From JAKQDH01 sp029558835 (GTDB taxonomy: Bacteria > Planctomycetota > Phycisphaerae > UBA1845): a stretch of 64,000 nt of DNA. Within the stretch, counting starts at the first letter, position 1, and every line of letters starts with the position of its first letter. This document shows, one piece after another, positions 6,939 to 15,973 of the stretch. The DNA lies in contig DAOQSN010000003.1 in NCBI GenBank assembly GCA_035356615.1, positions 62,001 through 126,000 of the forward strand, written 5' to 3'. The notes beneath the pieces were generated by a model. It ran no database searches, had not been told where the DNA came from, and worked only from the letters and a program-made list of their open reading frames with translations. A program made the translations under genes and the position numbers.

Positions 6939-8498
6939 ATGTCCACACGCAACGATGACAGTCAACGTGCCGCGGCCGGAGCGGTTGAGTCGTTACCGAG
7001 TGGCACGCCCGCCGCCGTGAGTCGCGGCGAGTTCGGGTTGCTGCTGGTTCTGGTTCTCGGTCTCGTCGTGCTTGCTGATTGGCTGTTCTGGCAGCAGCCC
7101 CGCGGCTGGACCATCGGGGCGTATGGTCTGCTCCTGACCGGCGCTGTGCTCGCGTGGGAGCGGAGACTGCCGCGCCGGGTGCCCGCGGTTGTGGTTACGG
7201 CGGCGCTCGTGGCGTTGTTGGTACAGTGTCTTGAGGAACCGGGTCTTCTCGCCATGACCCTGAGCGTTCTCGGGCTGTTCACGCTGGGGCTGATCCTGAG
7301 AGAGGGTTGGTCCGCGAGTTCCGTCGAGTGGCTCAGGCGGTGGGTGCTGCTCGGGGTAATCGGCTGGCAGACGATGTTCCGGGACGCACACGCCTGTGGT
7401 CACGCTGCCGGAGGCGCAGGTCGGGGCGGCCTGCGATTTCTGCGCGGTTGGTCGATTCCACTGCTTCTGACCGTCCTGTTCCTCTTGCTCTTTTGTGTCG
7501 CCAACCCGGTTCTGTCCAGGTGGCTGTCAGACGCATGGCACGGTGTCCGGGAACTGCTGCTTCAGCTCGTGGATTGGTCCCCCAGCGGCGGGCGCATCGT
7601 AATGTGGCTCCTGGTGGGCGTCGCGGTGTGGACGTTGCTGCGTTTCCGGTCCGGTGCAGGGGGCGGTCGATACGGCGCGAGCCCGGCGGCCGAGACGACC
7701 GCGTTGCCGTCGGTCGCCCCGACGTTCATCGTACGCAGCCTGGTGCTCTTCAACGCGGTCTTCGCGTTGGAGACGCTCCTCGACATCCGCTATCTATGGG
7801 CGGGGGCCCAACTGCCGGCGGGACTGACCTACGCCCAGTACGCGCACCGCGGGGCGTTCCCGCTCGTGGCGGCGGCGATGCTGGCGGCGGTCTTCGTGCT
7901 GGTGACGTTCCGCGCCGGTTCGCGGGAGGCGTCCTCAGGCTGGGCACGCCGCCTGGTGTACCTCTGGCTTGCCCAGAACCTGTTGCTGGTCGCCTCCGCC
8001 GCCTGGCGGTTATGCCTGTACGTGGATGCGTACAGCCTGACGCGCTGGCGGGTAGCCGCGGCGATCTGGATGCTGCTTGTTCTCTGCGGCCTCGCGTGGA
8101 TCCTCCTGCGCATCGTTGCCCGACGTTCGAGTGTCTGGCTGATCAACGTCAACCTGCTCACGGCGATGGTCGTCCTCTACGCCTGCGCGTTCGTCAACTT
8201 CGACGGTTGGATCGGCAGCTTCAACGTGACCCATTGTCTGGAGGTGCGGGGCGAGGGACCGCGGATCGATCTGGCGTACCTCGAGCACCTGGGGCCGGAG
8301 ACCCTGCCGGCCCTGGCGCGTCTCGTCGAGACGTCCGGTGATCCGACGATCCTGGCCCGCGCGCGGGCGACAATGCACCGCCTCGACGGCGGCCTGCGGG
8401 ACGACCTCAGGGCATGGCGGGGCTGGACCTGGCGACGCCAGCGTCTGGGGCGTATCGACCTTCCCCCGGAGGGTGGCAACTTGGCAGCACCCAACTGA
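6939..8498 (+). CDS. DUF4173-type polytopic membrane protein
   Basis: A 519-residue protein with around ten or more hydrophobic segments (for example GLLLVLVLGLVVLADWLFW near 33-51, IPLLLTVLFLLLFCVANPVL near 172-191, and three or four between 290 and 400). The stretch LVYLWLAQNLLLVASAAWRL followed by YVDAYSLTRWRVAAAIWMLLV matches the conserved C-terminal half of DUF4173/DUF4153 membrane proteins. The soluble C-terminus (about 425-519) looks helical (HLGPETLPALARLVETS). The biochemical function of the family is unknown. The start is ATG 6939, with AGAGG just upstream lying at the edge of the family B repeat. It is separated from the efflux cluster by a 330-base gap holding a sigma-54 promoter, so it is probably a separate transcription unit. 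Confidence 0.85.
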   Translation: MSTRNDDSQRAAAGAVESLPSGTPAAVSRGEFGLLLVLVLGLVVLADWLFWQQPRGWTIGAYGLLLTGAVLAWERRLPRRVPAVVVTAALVALLVQCLEEPGLLAMTLSVLGLFTLGLILREGWSASSVEWLRRWVLLGVIGWQTMFRDAHACGHAAGGAGRGGLRFLRGWSIPLLLTVLFLLLFCVANPVLSRWLSDAWHGVRELLLQLVDWSPSGGRIVMWLLVGVAVWTLLRFRSGAGGGRYGASPAAETTALPSVAPTFIVRSLVLFNAVFALETLLDIRYLWAGAQLPAGLTYAQYAHRGAFPLVAAAMLAAVFVLVTFRAGSREASSGWARRLVYLWLAQNLLLVASAAWRLCLYVDAYSLTRWRVAAAIWMLLVLCGLAWILLRIVARRSSVWLINVNLLTAMVVLYACAFVNFDGWIGSFNVTHCLEVRGEGPRIDLAYLEHLGPETLPALARLVETSGDPTILARARATMHRLDGGLRDDLRAWRGWTWRRQRLGRIDLPPEGGNLAAPN

Positions 8499-8790
8499 TG
8501 CGTCCGGTCGCGGGCCCGCGGGCGCATGTCGTTGCACGCGCGGCCGGCTCTGCAAGTCCTGCCTGATCCCGAGGCTGTGTACCATCGGCGCTGGCGAGTC
8601 GGAGCGTGTCGAGGCGGCAAGCCGAGCGCGTGCGCTTCCCGGCTGCCCCCGTGGAAACGTCGTGCATGTGTCCGGTCCTGGGATCGGCAATCCCGAATCC
8701 GGACGCTGCCGGCCGGCCCCGGGGCCAATCCGTTGTTGCGACAACCCGGATTACACGCTGCTACGCCGGTTTTGGACGGTACACCGGTGC
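8499..8790. other. Promoter-upstream region with two inverted repeats
   Basis: Non-coding spacer ahead of the sigma-54 promoter. It holds two short inverted repeats, GGGAT-CGGCA-ATCCC (8680-8694) and GTTGT-TGCG-ACAAC (8732-8745), about 120 and 70 bases upstream of the expected transcription start. That is the usual distance for enhancer sites bound by NtrC-type activators. Their role is inferred. A longer open frame extending the downstream protein backwards through this stretch is not believable as coding. Confidence 0.4.
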
Positions 8791-8805
8791 TGGCACGCCC
8801 TTTGC
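8791..8805 (+). promoter_or_regulatory. Sigma-54 (RpoN) promoter of the efflux cluster
   Basis: TGGCACGCCCTTTGC matches the sigma-54 consensus TGGCACG-N4-TTGC at every specified position. The invariant GG (8792-8793) and GC (8804-8805) are separated by exactly 10 bases. The predicted transcription start (about 8817) leaves a 12-base leader holding a GGAGGA Shine-Dalgarno before the ATG at 8829. A sigma-54 activator gene (33325-34707) closes the same cluster, which supports function. Confidence 0.85.
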
Positions 8806-8828
8806 GAACGCAGGGGCGGAGGAAGTGC

Positions 8829-10082
8829 ATGGATGTGCCGCGTCCATCAGTGGCTCGCCGCCGGCTCGTTCGCCGCCTGATCGGAGTGGCGGTGGCGGTT
8901 GGCATCGTGGCCGGGGTCACGTGGGGGCTGTCTCGCCTGGAGCCGGCGGCCCCCGCGGTGGAGCGGTCGGCCGTCTGGCTGGACACGGTCAAGCGCGGGG
9001 CGATGCTGCGGCAGGTGCGGGGCACGGGCAGCCTGGTGCCGGAAATGACCTGGTGGGTGCCCGCGGTTACCGACGGGCGCATCGAGCGGATCCTCGTTCT
9101 GCCGGGCGCGACCGTGCAGGCGGATACGGTGTTGTTGGAGTTGAGCAACCCGGAGCTCGACCTGGCGGCCGTGAGCGCCGAGTGGCAGCTCAAGTCTGCG
9201 GAAGCGGACCTGGCAGCCCTGCGTGTGAGCTTGCAGAACGAGTTGCTCACACTGCGGGCTTCCATGGCGCGGCTGGAGGCCGATCATCAGGAAGCCCTGT
9301 TGCAGCAGGAAGTGGACGAGGAACTCTTCGCCGACGGGCTGACGTCGGAACGTCAGGTCAAGCTCTCCCGGGTGCGGGTGGAGCAGTTGGCGGGGCTCAT
9401 CGACATCGAACGGGGACGGCTGGAGACGTGGGACGCCTCGCAGGAGGCCCGGCTGGCGGCCCAGCAGGCACGAGTCGAGGAGGCCCGGGCGCTGCACGGT
9501 TTGAAGGCGGCGCAGGTTGAGGCGTTGCGGGTGAAGGCGGGCACGACCGGCGTGCTCGAGCAGGTACCGGTCGAGGTCGGGCAACGAGTGGGCGCCGGGA
9601 CCGCCCTGGCCAAGGTGACCGATGTGCGGTCCCTTAAAGCGGTGGTGCGCATTCCCGAGACGCAGGCCCGCGACGTCCAGGCGGGGCAGCCGGCGGCCAT
9701 CGACACGCATAACGGCATCGTGCGGGGACGCGTCGTGCGTGTGGACCCGGCCGCCCAGCAAGGTACCGTGGCCGTGGACGTCAAGCTGGAGGACGAGTTG
9801 CCCCGGGGTGCCCGGCCGGACCTGACTGTTGTGGGAACCGTCGAGATAGAGCGCCTGGAGGATATCTTATACGTAGGCCGGCCGGTGCACGGGCAGGCAG
9901 GCAGCACGATCAGCCTGTTCAAGCTGCGCCCCGACGGGGTGACCGCCGACCGCGTGCCGGTGGAGTTGGGGAGCAGTTCGGTAGACACCGTGGAGATTCG
10001 GCGCGGACTTGCCGTCGGCGATCAAGTGGTTCTGTCGGATATGTCGCGCTGGGACGAGTTCGACCGCGTGCGTTTGCGTTAA
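8829..10082 (+). CDS. Efflux periplasmic adaptor protein (MacA/HlyD family)
   Basis: A 417-residue adaptor that would bridge an inner-membrane ABC exporter and a TolC-type channel. It has a single membrane anchor (about 15-35, LIGVAVAVGIVAGVTWGLS), then a lipoyl/barrel-sandwich half (VPAVTDGRIERILVLPGATV, about 72-91). A long helical hairpin follows (about 105-230, rich in Ala, Leu, Glu and Gln). Next come the second lipoyl half (VKAGTTGVLEQVPVEVGQRV), a beta-barrel domain and a membrane-proximal C-terminus (VPVELGSSSVDTVEIRRGL). The start is ATG 8829 with GGAGGA before it; the frame is open further upstream, but that stretch contains the sigma-54 promoter and reads as non-coding. It is the first gene of the efflux cluster. 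Confidence 0.9.
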   Translation: MDVPRPSVARRRLVRRLIGVAVAVGIVAGVTWGLSRLEPAAPAVERSAVWLDTVKRGAMLRQVRGTGSLVPEMTWWVPAVTDGRIERILVLPGATVQADTVLLELSNPELDLAAVSAEWQLKSAEADLAALRVSLQNELLTLRASMARLEADHQEALLQQEVDEELFADGLTSERQVKLSRVRVEQLAGLIDIERGRLETWDASQEARLAAQQARVEEARALHGLKAAQVEALRVKAGTTGVLEQVPVEVGQRVGAGTALAKVTDVRSLKAVVRIPETQARDVQAGQPAAIDTHNGIVRGRVVRVDPAAQQGTVAVDVKLEDELPRGARPDLTVVGTVEIERLEDILYVGRPVHGQAGSTISLFKLRPDGVTADRVPVELGSSSVDTVEIRRGLAVGDQVVLSDMSRWDEFDRVRLR

Positions 10083-10157
10083 GGGAGGATGATCACCGCT
10101 GGGCGACGAGCGCGACCCGCGGTGTCCTGAGTCTTGAAACGAGAAGCGAGCAAGCCC

Positions 10158-10922
10158 ATGAGCGAAGTCGCGAAAGTAAGGCCCGGCCCCCAAGTCGTCG
10201 TCGAGCCGGTGGTCAGAGGGAACGGCGGGACCGTGCTGCTGAGGCTCGATGGCGTCAGCAAGGTGTTTTACACCGACGAGGTCGAGACGCATGCCCTGTC
10301 GGACGTGCACTTGGAAATCCACCAGGGGGAATACGTGTCCATCGCGGGCCCGTCCGGGTGCGGCAAGTCGACGCTGCTGTCGATCCTGGGTTTGCTCGAT
10401 TCGCCGACGGAAGGGGCGTACATGCTCGACGGCCAGCCTGTCGCCGGGCTGTCGGTGCAGCAGCGGGCCCGCATTCGCAACCGCCAGGTGGGCTTCATCT
10501 TCCAGAGCTTCAATCTCATCGGCGACCTAACCGTGTACGAGAACGTGGAACTGCCGCTGACGTACCGCGGCATGCCCAAGGGCGAGCGGAAGCAGCGGAC
10601 GCAGCAGGCTCTGGACAAGGTCGGCATGGCCCACCGGGTGAAGCACTATCCTGCTCAACTCTCCGGCGGTCAGCAGCAGCGGGTGGCCGTGGCCCGGGCC
10701 CTGGTCGGGTCGCCGGCAATCCTGCTTGCCGACGAGCCGACGGGCAACCTGGATTCGCAGAACGGCGAGGCGGTGATGGAGTTGCTGGCGGAGTTGCACC
10801 GCGGCGGCGCCACCGTCTGCATGGTCACGCACGACGAGCGCTACACACGTTACGCCACGCGCACCGTGCACCTCTTCGACGGACGCATCGTGGACGAGAC
10901 CCGGGCCGACGAGGGGCACTGA
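10158..10922 (+). CDS. ABC transporter ATP-binding protein A (MacB/LolD type)
   Basis: A 254-residue cytoplasmic ATPase of the MacB/LolD/FtsE group expected to energise FtsX-type permeases. Walker A is GPSGCGKS (64-71), Q-loop FQSFN near 115-119, signature LSGGQQQR (168-175), Walker B ILLADE (188-193) with D-loop NLDS, and the switch histidine is in VTHDE. All catalytic residues are intact. ATG 10158 is used (MSEVAKVRPG); a TTG at 10134 in frame is possible. The first ~25 residues are an unconserved extension. It is placed between the adaptor and the first permease, as in macAB-like operons where permease and ATPase are separate genes. Confidence 0.93.
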   Translation: MSEVAKVRPGPQVVVEPVVRGNGGTVLLRLDGVSKVFYTDEVETHALSDVHLEIHQGEYVSIAGPSGCGKSTLLSILGLLDSPTEGAYMLDGQPVAGLSVQQRARIRNRQVGFIFQSFNLIGDLTVYENVELPLTYRGMPKGERKQRTQQALDKVGMAHRVKHYPAQLSGGQQQRVAVARALVGSPAILLADEPTGNLDSQNGEAVMELLAELHRGGATVCMVTHDERYTRYATRTVHLFDGRIVDETRADEGH

Positions 10923-11078
10923 TCCACCAAGCGCGGCACCGTAGGGAGGGGGCAATGCACTTTGCCAGGCGACACGTTCGAGGGGCGCAGTATCGGTTTC
11001 CGCCGTGCGGGCAGCCAGTCCGCCCGACGGCGAACCTGGGCCCCCTGGCGGCCCTGAGACACGAATGGGGTCTGGACT

Positions 11079-13499
11079 ATGCACTCGCTCATTGAGGACA
11101 TCCGCTTCGGGCTTCGCATGCTGGCGAAAGCGCCGGGGTTCACGGCCATCGCCGTGGTCACGCTTGCCCTCGGCATTGGAGCCAACACGGCCGTGTTCAG
11201 TTTCGTGCACGGCATGCTGCTGCGGCCGCTTGGCTATCCCCACGAGGACCGGCTGGTGTGCCTGACTACGGCGAACCCCGTGGAAGGCTGGTCGGGAGCC
11301 AATGCCTCAATCCCGGATTATCTCGACTGGCGCGCGCAGAACACAACATTTGAGGACATGGGGATCTACCTGACCTCCAGCTACAACCTGACCGGTGGGG
11401 AGCAGCCGGAGCGGGTCAGTTCGGTCGGCGCGTCTGCGAGCTTGCTGGCGGTCCTGGGTGTCGAGGCGGAGATCGGCCGGGCCTTCGGTCCCGACGAGGA
11501 CCAGTCGGGACAAGAACGCGTTGCCGTGCTGTCCCAGAGCTTCTGGCAACGCCGATTCGGTGGGGAGCCAGGCGTGGTGGGTACTACGGTCACGCTGGAC
11601 GACGTCCCGTACACGATTCTCGGCGTGTTGCCGGCCGGGTTGGAGCGGGCCTGGGGGCGGTTCGATGTGTGGACACCGTTTGCCATCTACGATAGCGGAG
11701 GAGACCGGGGGTATGGGGCGTACCAGATCTTCGGCCGACTCAAGCCCGGTGTCAGCGTGGCTGAGGCGCAAACGGAGTTGGCGGGCATTGCCGCTCGACT
11801 CGCGGAGAGCTATCCGGAGACAAACAAGGGCAAGACGGTCGAGGTCAAGCCGATCAGGAACGCCGTGGTCGACGACACGGCCCGTCTGGCGGTAGCAGCG
11901 CTGGCGGCGGCGGTGGGGTTCGTACTGCTGATTGCCTGCGTGAACGTGGCGAATCTTCTGCTCAGCCGGAGTATGACCCGGCGACGGGAGTTCGCAATCC
12001 GAGCCACCCTCGGCGCGCGCCGATGGCGCCTGGCTCGACAGATCGTCGGCGAGAGCCTGATTCTCGCGTTGGCGGGTGCCGTCCTGGGCGTAGTGTTGGC
12101 GCTGTGGGGTGTGGACCTGCTGGTATCACGCCTGCCGGACATCGTGCCGCGGCGCGAGGAGATTGCCGTAAACTGGCAGGCGCTGGCCTTTACCCTGGTG
12201 CTTGCCCTGCTCACCACTTTGCTGTTCGGTCTGCCGCCGGCGTTGCAGGCGTCGCGGGTCAGTCTCCATGCCGCGCTCAAGGGAAGTGCGGAATCCACCG
12301 CGAAGGGCCGTTCCCGGCAAGTCGGCCGGGACACCCTGGCCGTCGTGCAGATGGCCATGGCCCTGGCATTGCTGATCTGCGCCGGCCTGATGGTCAAGAG
12401 CTTCCGCTGGCAGCAGTCCGATCCCCTCGGCTTCGAGGCGCGGCAGGCTCTCACGATGCGCCTGCGGCTGCCGTCCCCGAGATACGCCAGTACCGCGCAG
12501 CAGGTTTCCTTCATCGAGCAGGCCGTCGATCGTGTTGGGCACGCCCCCGGCGTGACCTCCGCCGCAGCGGCGCACATCCTCCCCTTCGACCGCTCGGGCA
12601 ACTACCCGCGCGTGACCGCCGAAGATGATGCTGCTGAGGGTGTGCTCCGGCCGAGCATCGTGGGGTTGGCGGTCGTCACGCCGCGGTACTTCGAGACGAT
12701 GGGCATCCCCCTGCTCAGCGGGCGGGATTTCGCCGCTGACGACACGAGCAGCGGCCAGCCTGTTGTCATCGTAAACGAGCGCTATGCCCGCCGTCATTGG
12801 CCCGCGGGAGCGGCCGTCGGGAAACGCGTGAAGTTCGGCGAGCCCGACGCGGCCGGGCCGTGGTTTACGATCGTAGGTGTCGTGGGCAACGTGCGTCGCA
12901 GTGCTTTGGACGAGGGCAAACTGGGTTACATGTATGTTCCCCACGGGCAGGTCGGTGGCGCCTACATGGCGATTGTCGCCCGAACGCCGGGTGATCCGCT
13001 GGCGGCGACCAGCGCCGTGCAGAACGCCATTTGGGAAATCGACCCGGCTCAGGCAGTCTACGAGGTGCGCTCACTGGAGGACATCGTCGCCAACGACGTG
13101 CGTGCCTGGGGAGTGGTCGCCGCGATGATGAGCGTATTCGCCGCGGTGGCCCTCACGCTGGCGAGCGCGGGTGTGTACGGCGTGATGTCCTACAACGTGA
13201 GCCGGCGAACCCACGAGATCGGCATTCGACTCGCCATGGGAGCCCGGGCAAGGGATGTGTTGCGGCTGGTGCTGAGGAAGTCGCTGCTGCTGACATTGCC
13301 CGGCGTCGTCGCGGGCGTGGGACTGGCATGCGGTCTGGGCCAGGCACTGAAGAGTCTGATGTACAAGGTGGCGCCGTTCGACCCGACGACCTTCGTGTGT
13401 GTCTCGCTGCTGCTGGTCGCGGTGGCCATGCTGGCCGGTTACTTGCCCGCCCGGCGGGCGACCAGGGTGGATCCCTTGGTTGCGTTGCACAGCGAATAG
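11079..13499 (+). CDS. Duplicated FtsX/MacB permease 1 (ADOP type)
   Basis: An 806-residue inner-membrane permease made of two fused MacB-like halves. Each half has one membrane helix, a periplasmic MacB-PCD domain and a three-helix FtsX domain. Seen here: first helix with VVTLALGIGANTAVFS (about 25-40), first periplasmic domain (about 50-235), first FtsX block with MTRRREFAIRATLGARRWRLARQ (about 295-318), second half from about 410, and second FtsX block with SRRTHEIGIRLAMGARARDVL. The end is the family hallmark GYLPARRATRVDPLVALHSE. A roughly 155-base gap separates it from ATPase A. By eye it is closest to permease 7 (shared EGW..N, SYNLTG, AWGRFD). Its TAG stop overlaps the Shine-Dalgarno of permease 2 (AATAGGAGG). 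The substrate is unknown. Confidence 0.92.
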   Translation: MHSLIEDIRFGLRMLAKAPGFTAIAVVTLALGIGANTAVFSFVHGMLLRPLGYPHEDRLVCLTTANPVEGWSGANASIPDYLDWRAQNTTFEDMGIYLTSSYNLTGGEQPERVSSVGASASLLAVLGVEAEIGRAFGPDEDQSGQERVAVLSQSFWQRRFGGEPGVVGTTVTLDDVPYTILGVLPAGLERAWGRFDVWTPFAIYDSGGDRGYGAYQIFGRLKPGVSVAEAQTELAGIAARLAESYPETNKGKTVEVKPIRNAVVDDTARLAVAALAAAVGFVLLIACVNVANLLLSRSMTRRREFAIRATLGARRWRLARQIVGESLILALAGAVLGVVLALWGVDLLVSRLPDIVPRREEIAVNWQALAFTLVLALLTTLLFGLPPALQASRVSLHAALKGSAESTAKGRSRQVGRDTLAVVQMAMALALLICAGLMVKSFRWQQSDPLGFEARQALTMRLRLPSPRYASTAQQVSFIEQAVDRVGHAPGVTSAAAAHILPFDRSGNYPRVTAEDDAAEGVLRPSIVGLAVVTPRYFETMGIPLLSGRDFAADDTSSGQPVVIVNERYARRHWPAGAAVGKRVKFGEPDAAGPWFTIVGVVGNVRRSALDEGKLGYMYVPHGQVGGAYMAIVARTPGDPLAATSAVQNAIWEIDPAQAVYEVRSLEDIVANDVRAWGVVAAMMSVFAAVALTLASAGVYGVMSYNVSRRTHEIGIRLAMGARARDVLRLVLRKSLLLTLPGVVAGVGLACGLGQALKSLMYKVAPFDPTTFVCVSLLLVAVAMLAGYLPARRATRVDPLVALHSE

Positions 13500-13508
13500 G
13501 AGGCTTCG

Positions 13509-15941
13509 GTGAGCGGATTTCTGCAGGACATGCGGACCAGCATGCGGACGCTATGGCGGAGCCCCGGTTATGTGGTCGCAACCGTAGCGACGCTTGCGGT
13601 CGGCATCGGTGCCACCACCGCCATCTTCAGCGTGGTCAACGCCTTGCTGCTGCGACGTTTGCCCTACGAGGATCCGGACCGCCTCGTAATGGTGTGGGAG
13701 ACGTTCCGGCAGCAGCGGGAGGGTTCGGTATCGTATCCGAACCTCGCGGACTGGCGGACCCACAGCGAGGTGTTCGAACGGCTGGCGGGATTTCACCTCT
13801 GGCCGCAGACGCTCACCGGTTTCGGCAATCCCGAACGCGTCATGGGCGCGCTGGTCACGGCCGACTTCTTCCCCGCGTTGCGGGTGCGGCCGGCGCTCGG
13901 GCGGCTGTTTGGGCCGGACGATGATCGCCCCGACGCCGACAACGTGCTGGTGGTCACGGACGGCTTCTGGCGCAGTCGGCTGAGCGCCGATCCCTCGGCT
14001 GTCGGCCGCGTGATTACGCTGACCGGCCTGCCGTTCAAGGTCGTAGGCGTGCTGCCCCCTGGCTTCCGGTTCCCGGTGCGGATCGGCGAGGCCGAGATGT
14101 TTACCTCGGCCGGCATGGAACCGCGCGAGCAGGAGCAGCGCGGCTGGCCGGTGCTGACCGTGCTGGGACGACTCAACCCCGGCGCGACGATCGAGCAGGC
14201 CCAGGCGCAGGTAAACACGATCCAGGATTGGCTGGCCACGGAGTACCCGGACACCAGCCGCGATCACGGCCTGCGCGTCGTACCCTTGCATGAACAAGTC
14301 GTCGGGCAGGTGCGCACGCTGCTCGGTCTGCTCTCCGCGGCGGCCATTATGCTGCTGGTGGTCGCCTGTGCCAACGTGGCCAACCTCGGACTCGCCCGGG
14401 CGACCGTGCGGCGGCGGGAACTTGCCGTGCGGGCCGCGGTTGGGGGAGGGCGCTGGCAGCTCGCGCGTCTGCTGCTGCTGGAGAGCACGACGTTGGGCCT
14501 GGCGGGCGGGATATTGGGAGTTCTGCTGGCGCTGTGGGGTGTCGAGTTGCTGCGGGGGCTGCTGCCGCCGAGCTTTCCTCTGGCGGGCGACATCGCGGTC
14601 GATTTGCGTGTCCTGGCGTTCAGTCTGCTTGTGGCGCTACTAAGCGGCGTAGCCGTCGGCCTGGTGCCCGTGGCGCGGGCGTCGGGCGCGCAGCCGTCAT
14701 CGGTGCTGAAGGAAGGACCGGCCGTGGGAACGGCTCCCGGGCGGCACCGCCTGGCAGCGACGCTGGTGAGCGCGCAAGTGGCGCTGGCACTGGTGCTGCT
14801 CGTCGGCGCCGGGTTGCTGATCCGCAGCGTGCAACAACTCGGTGAAGCGTCCTTGGGGTTCGACACCCAGCGGGTGCTGACTTTCCGGATGTACCTGGGG
14901 TGGGACCATCGCTCCACCTCGCCGGACCGGGCGGCCATGTACGAAGCGATTCTGGAGCGGTTACGGGGCCTGCCCGGTGTAGAATCGGTCAGCGGCGCGG
15001 CTTGTCTGCCGCTGAGCGGGAATCAGCAGTTCCCCGTGTACCCCACCGACCGGCCGGTGCCGGAAGCGATACGCGACTGGTTTAACGTTCAACACAACTC
15101 CGTCAGTGAGGACTACTTCCAGACGCTGGGCATACCGCTGCTGGCGGGCCGTACGTTCACGGCGCTCGACCAGCGTGACAGCCGGCCGGGAGCCGTGATC
15201 ATCAACGAAGCGCTGGCCCGCGAACTCTGGCCCGACGAGAGCCCGCTCGGCAAGCAGCTTCGCTCGTGCGTCGACATCGAGCCTGTAGATCCAAACGTGT
15301 TTGAAGTGGTCGGGGTGGTCGGTGACGCGCGCGAGGTGAGTGTGGAAGCCAACCCGGCGCCGTGCGCATACTTCTGCTACCACCAGCAGACATTCCCCTA
15401 CATGGGTTTCCTGTTGAAGACGACGCAGGCGCCGGAACTGCTGGCGGAGGCAGCCCGCAAGGCCGTCGCCCAGGTCACCGACAGGGAAGCAGTATTCCGC
15501 ATCCGCACGTTGGAGGAAACGCTCCGCGATTCCAGCGCCTTCATGAATCGCCGTGTACCGTTGCTCCTGCTCGTGCTGTTTGCCGGGGTGGCCGTGTTGC
15601 TCTCCGGTCTCGGCATCTACAGCCTGTTGTCCTATATGGTATCCCAGCGGCAGCATGAGATTGGCGTGCGGCTGGCGCTGGGCGCTCAGCGTCGCGCGGT
15701 GCTGCAGCTTGTATTGCGCCGGGGGCTGGTGCCGACGCTGTGCGGCATGGCCGCCGGCTTGCTGGTCGCTCTGCTGGTCACGCGGCTGCTGCAGGGGCAG
15801 TTGTACGGAATCACGGCCACTGATCCGGCGACGTTCGCGGGTGTTACCGCCCTGGTGGTGGCGGTCGCGTTGGGGGCGAGCTATTGGCCCGCCCGGCGGG
15901 CGACGAACGTTGACCCGCTGGTATCCCTGCGGTGTGAATAG
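13509..15941 (+). CDS. Duplicated FtsX/MacB permease 2 (ADOP type)
   Basis: An 810-residue double MacB/FtsX permease starting at GTG 13509, nine bases after permease 1. The first helix carries VATLAVGIGATTAIFSVVNAL. The coupling-loop motifs are VRRRELAVRAAVGGGRWQLAR in the first FtsX block and SQRQHEIGVRLALGAQRRAVL in the second. It ends YWPARRATNVDPLVSLRCE. The first periplasmic domain (GFHLWPQTLTGFGNPERVMGA) differs clearly from those of permeases 1 and 7, so it is not a recent copy of either. It is followed after about 30 bases by ATPase B, so permeases 1 and 2 are flanked by an ATPase gene on each side. It could work with either ATPase. Confidence 0.92.
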   Translation: MSGFLQDMRTSMRTLWRSPGYVVATVATLAVGIGATTAIFSVVNALLLRRLPYEDPDRLVMVWETFRQQREGSVSYPNLADWRTHSEVFERLAGFHLWPQTLTGFGNPERVMGALVTADFFPALRVRPALGRLFGPDDDRPDADNVLVVTDGFWRSRLSADPSAVGRVITLTGLPFKVVGVLPPGFRFPVRIGEAEMFTSAGMEPREQEQRGWPVLTVLGRLNPGATIEQAQAQVNTIQDWLATEYPDTSRDHGLRVVPLHEQVVGQVRTLLGLLSAAAIMLLVVACANVANLGLARATVRRRELAVRAAVGGGRWQLARLLLLESTTLGLAGGILGVLLALWGVELLRGLLPPSFPLAGDIAVDLRVLAFSLLVALLSGVAVGLVPVARASGAQPSSVLKEGPAVGTAPGRHRLAATLVSAQVALALVLLVGAGLLIRSVQQLGEASLGFDTQRVLTFRMYLGWDHRSTSPDRAAMYEAILERLRGLPGVESVSGAACLPLSGNQQFPVYPTDRPVPEAIRDWFNVQHNSVSEDYFQTLGIPLLAGRTFTALDQRDSRPGAVIINEALARELWPDESPLGKQLRSCVDIEPVDPNVFEVVGVVGDAREVSVEANPAPCAYFCYHQQTFPYMGFLLKTTQAPELLAEAARKAVAQVTDREAVFRIRTLEETLRDSSAFMNRRVPLLLLVLFAGVAVLLSGLGIYSLLSYMVSQRQHEIGVRLALGAQRRAVLQLVLRRGLVPTLCGMAAGLLVALLVTRLLQGQLYGITATDPATFAGVTALVVAVALGASYWPARRATNVDPLVSLRCE

Positions 15942-15973
15942 GAGGCGGCGCCCGACAAGCGCCCGCAGAATCC

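Noticed and set aside
8526..8828. Extension of the adaptor protein by 101 residues upstream
   Set aside because: The extra part lacks conservation and contains the sigma-54 promoter; ATG 8829 has the proper Shine-Dalgarno.
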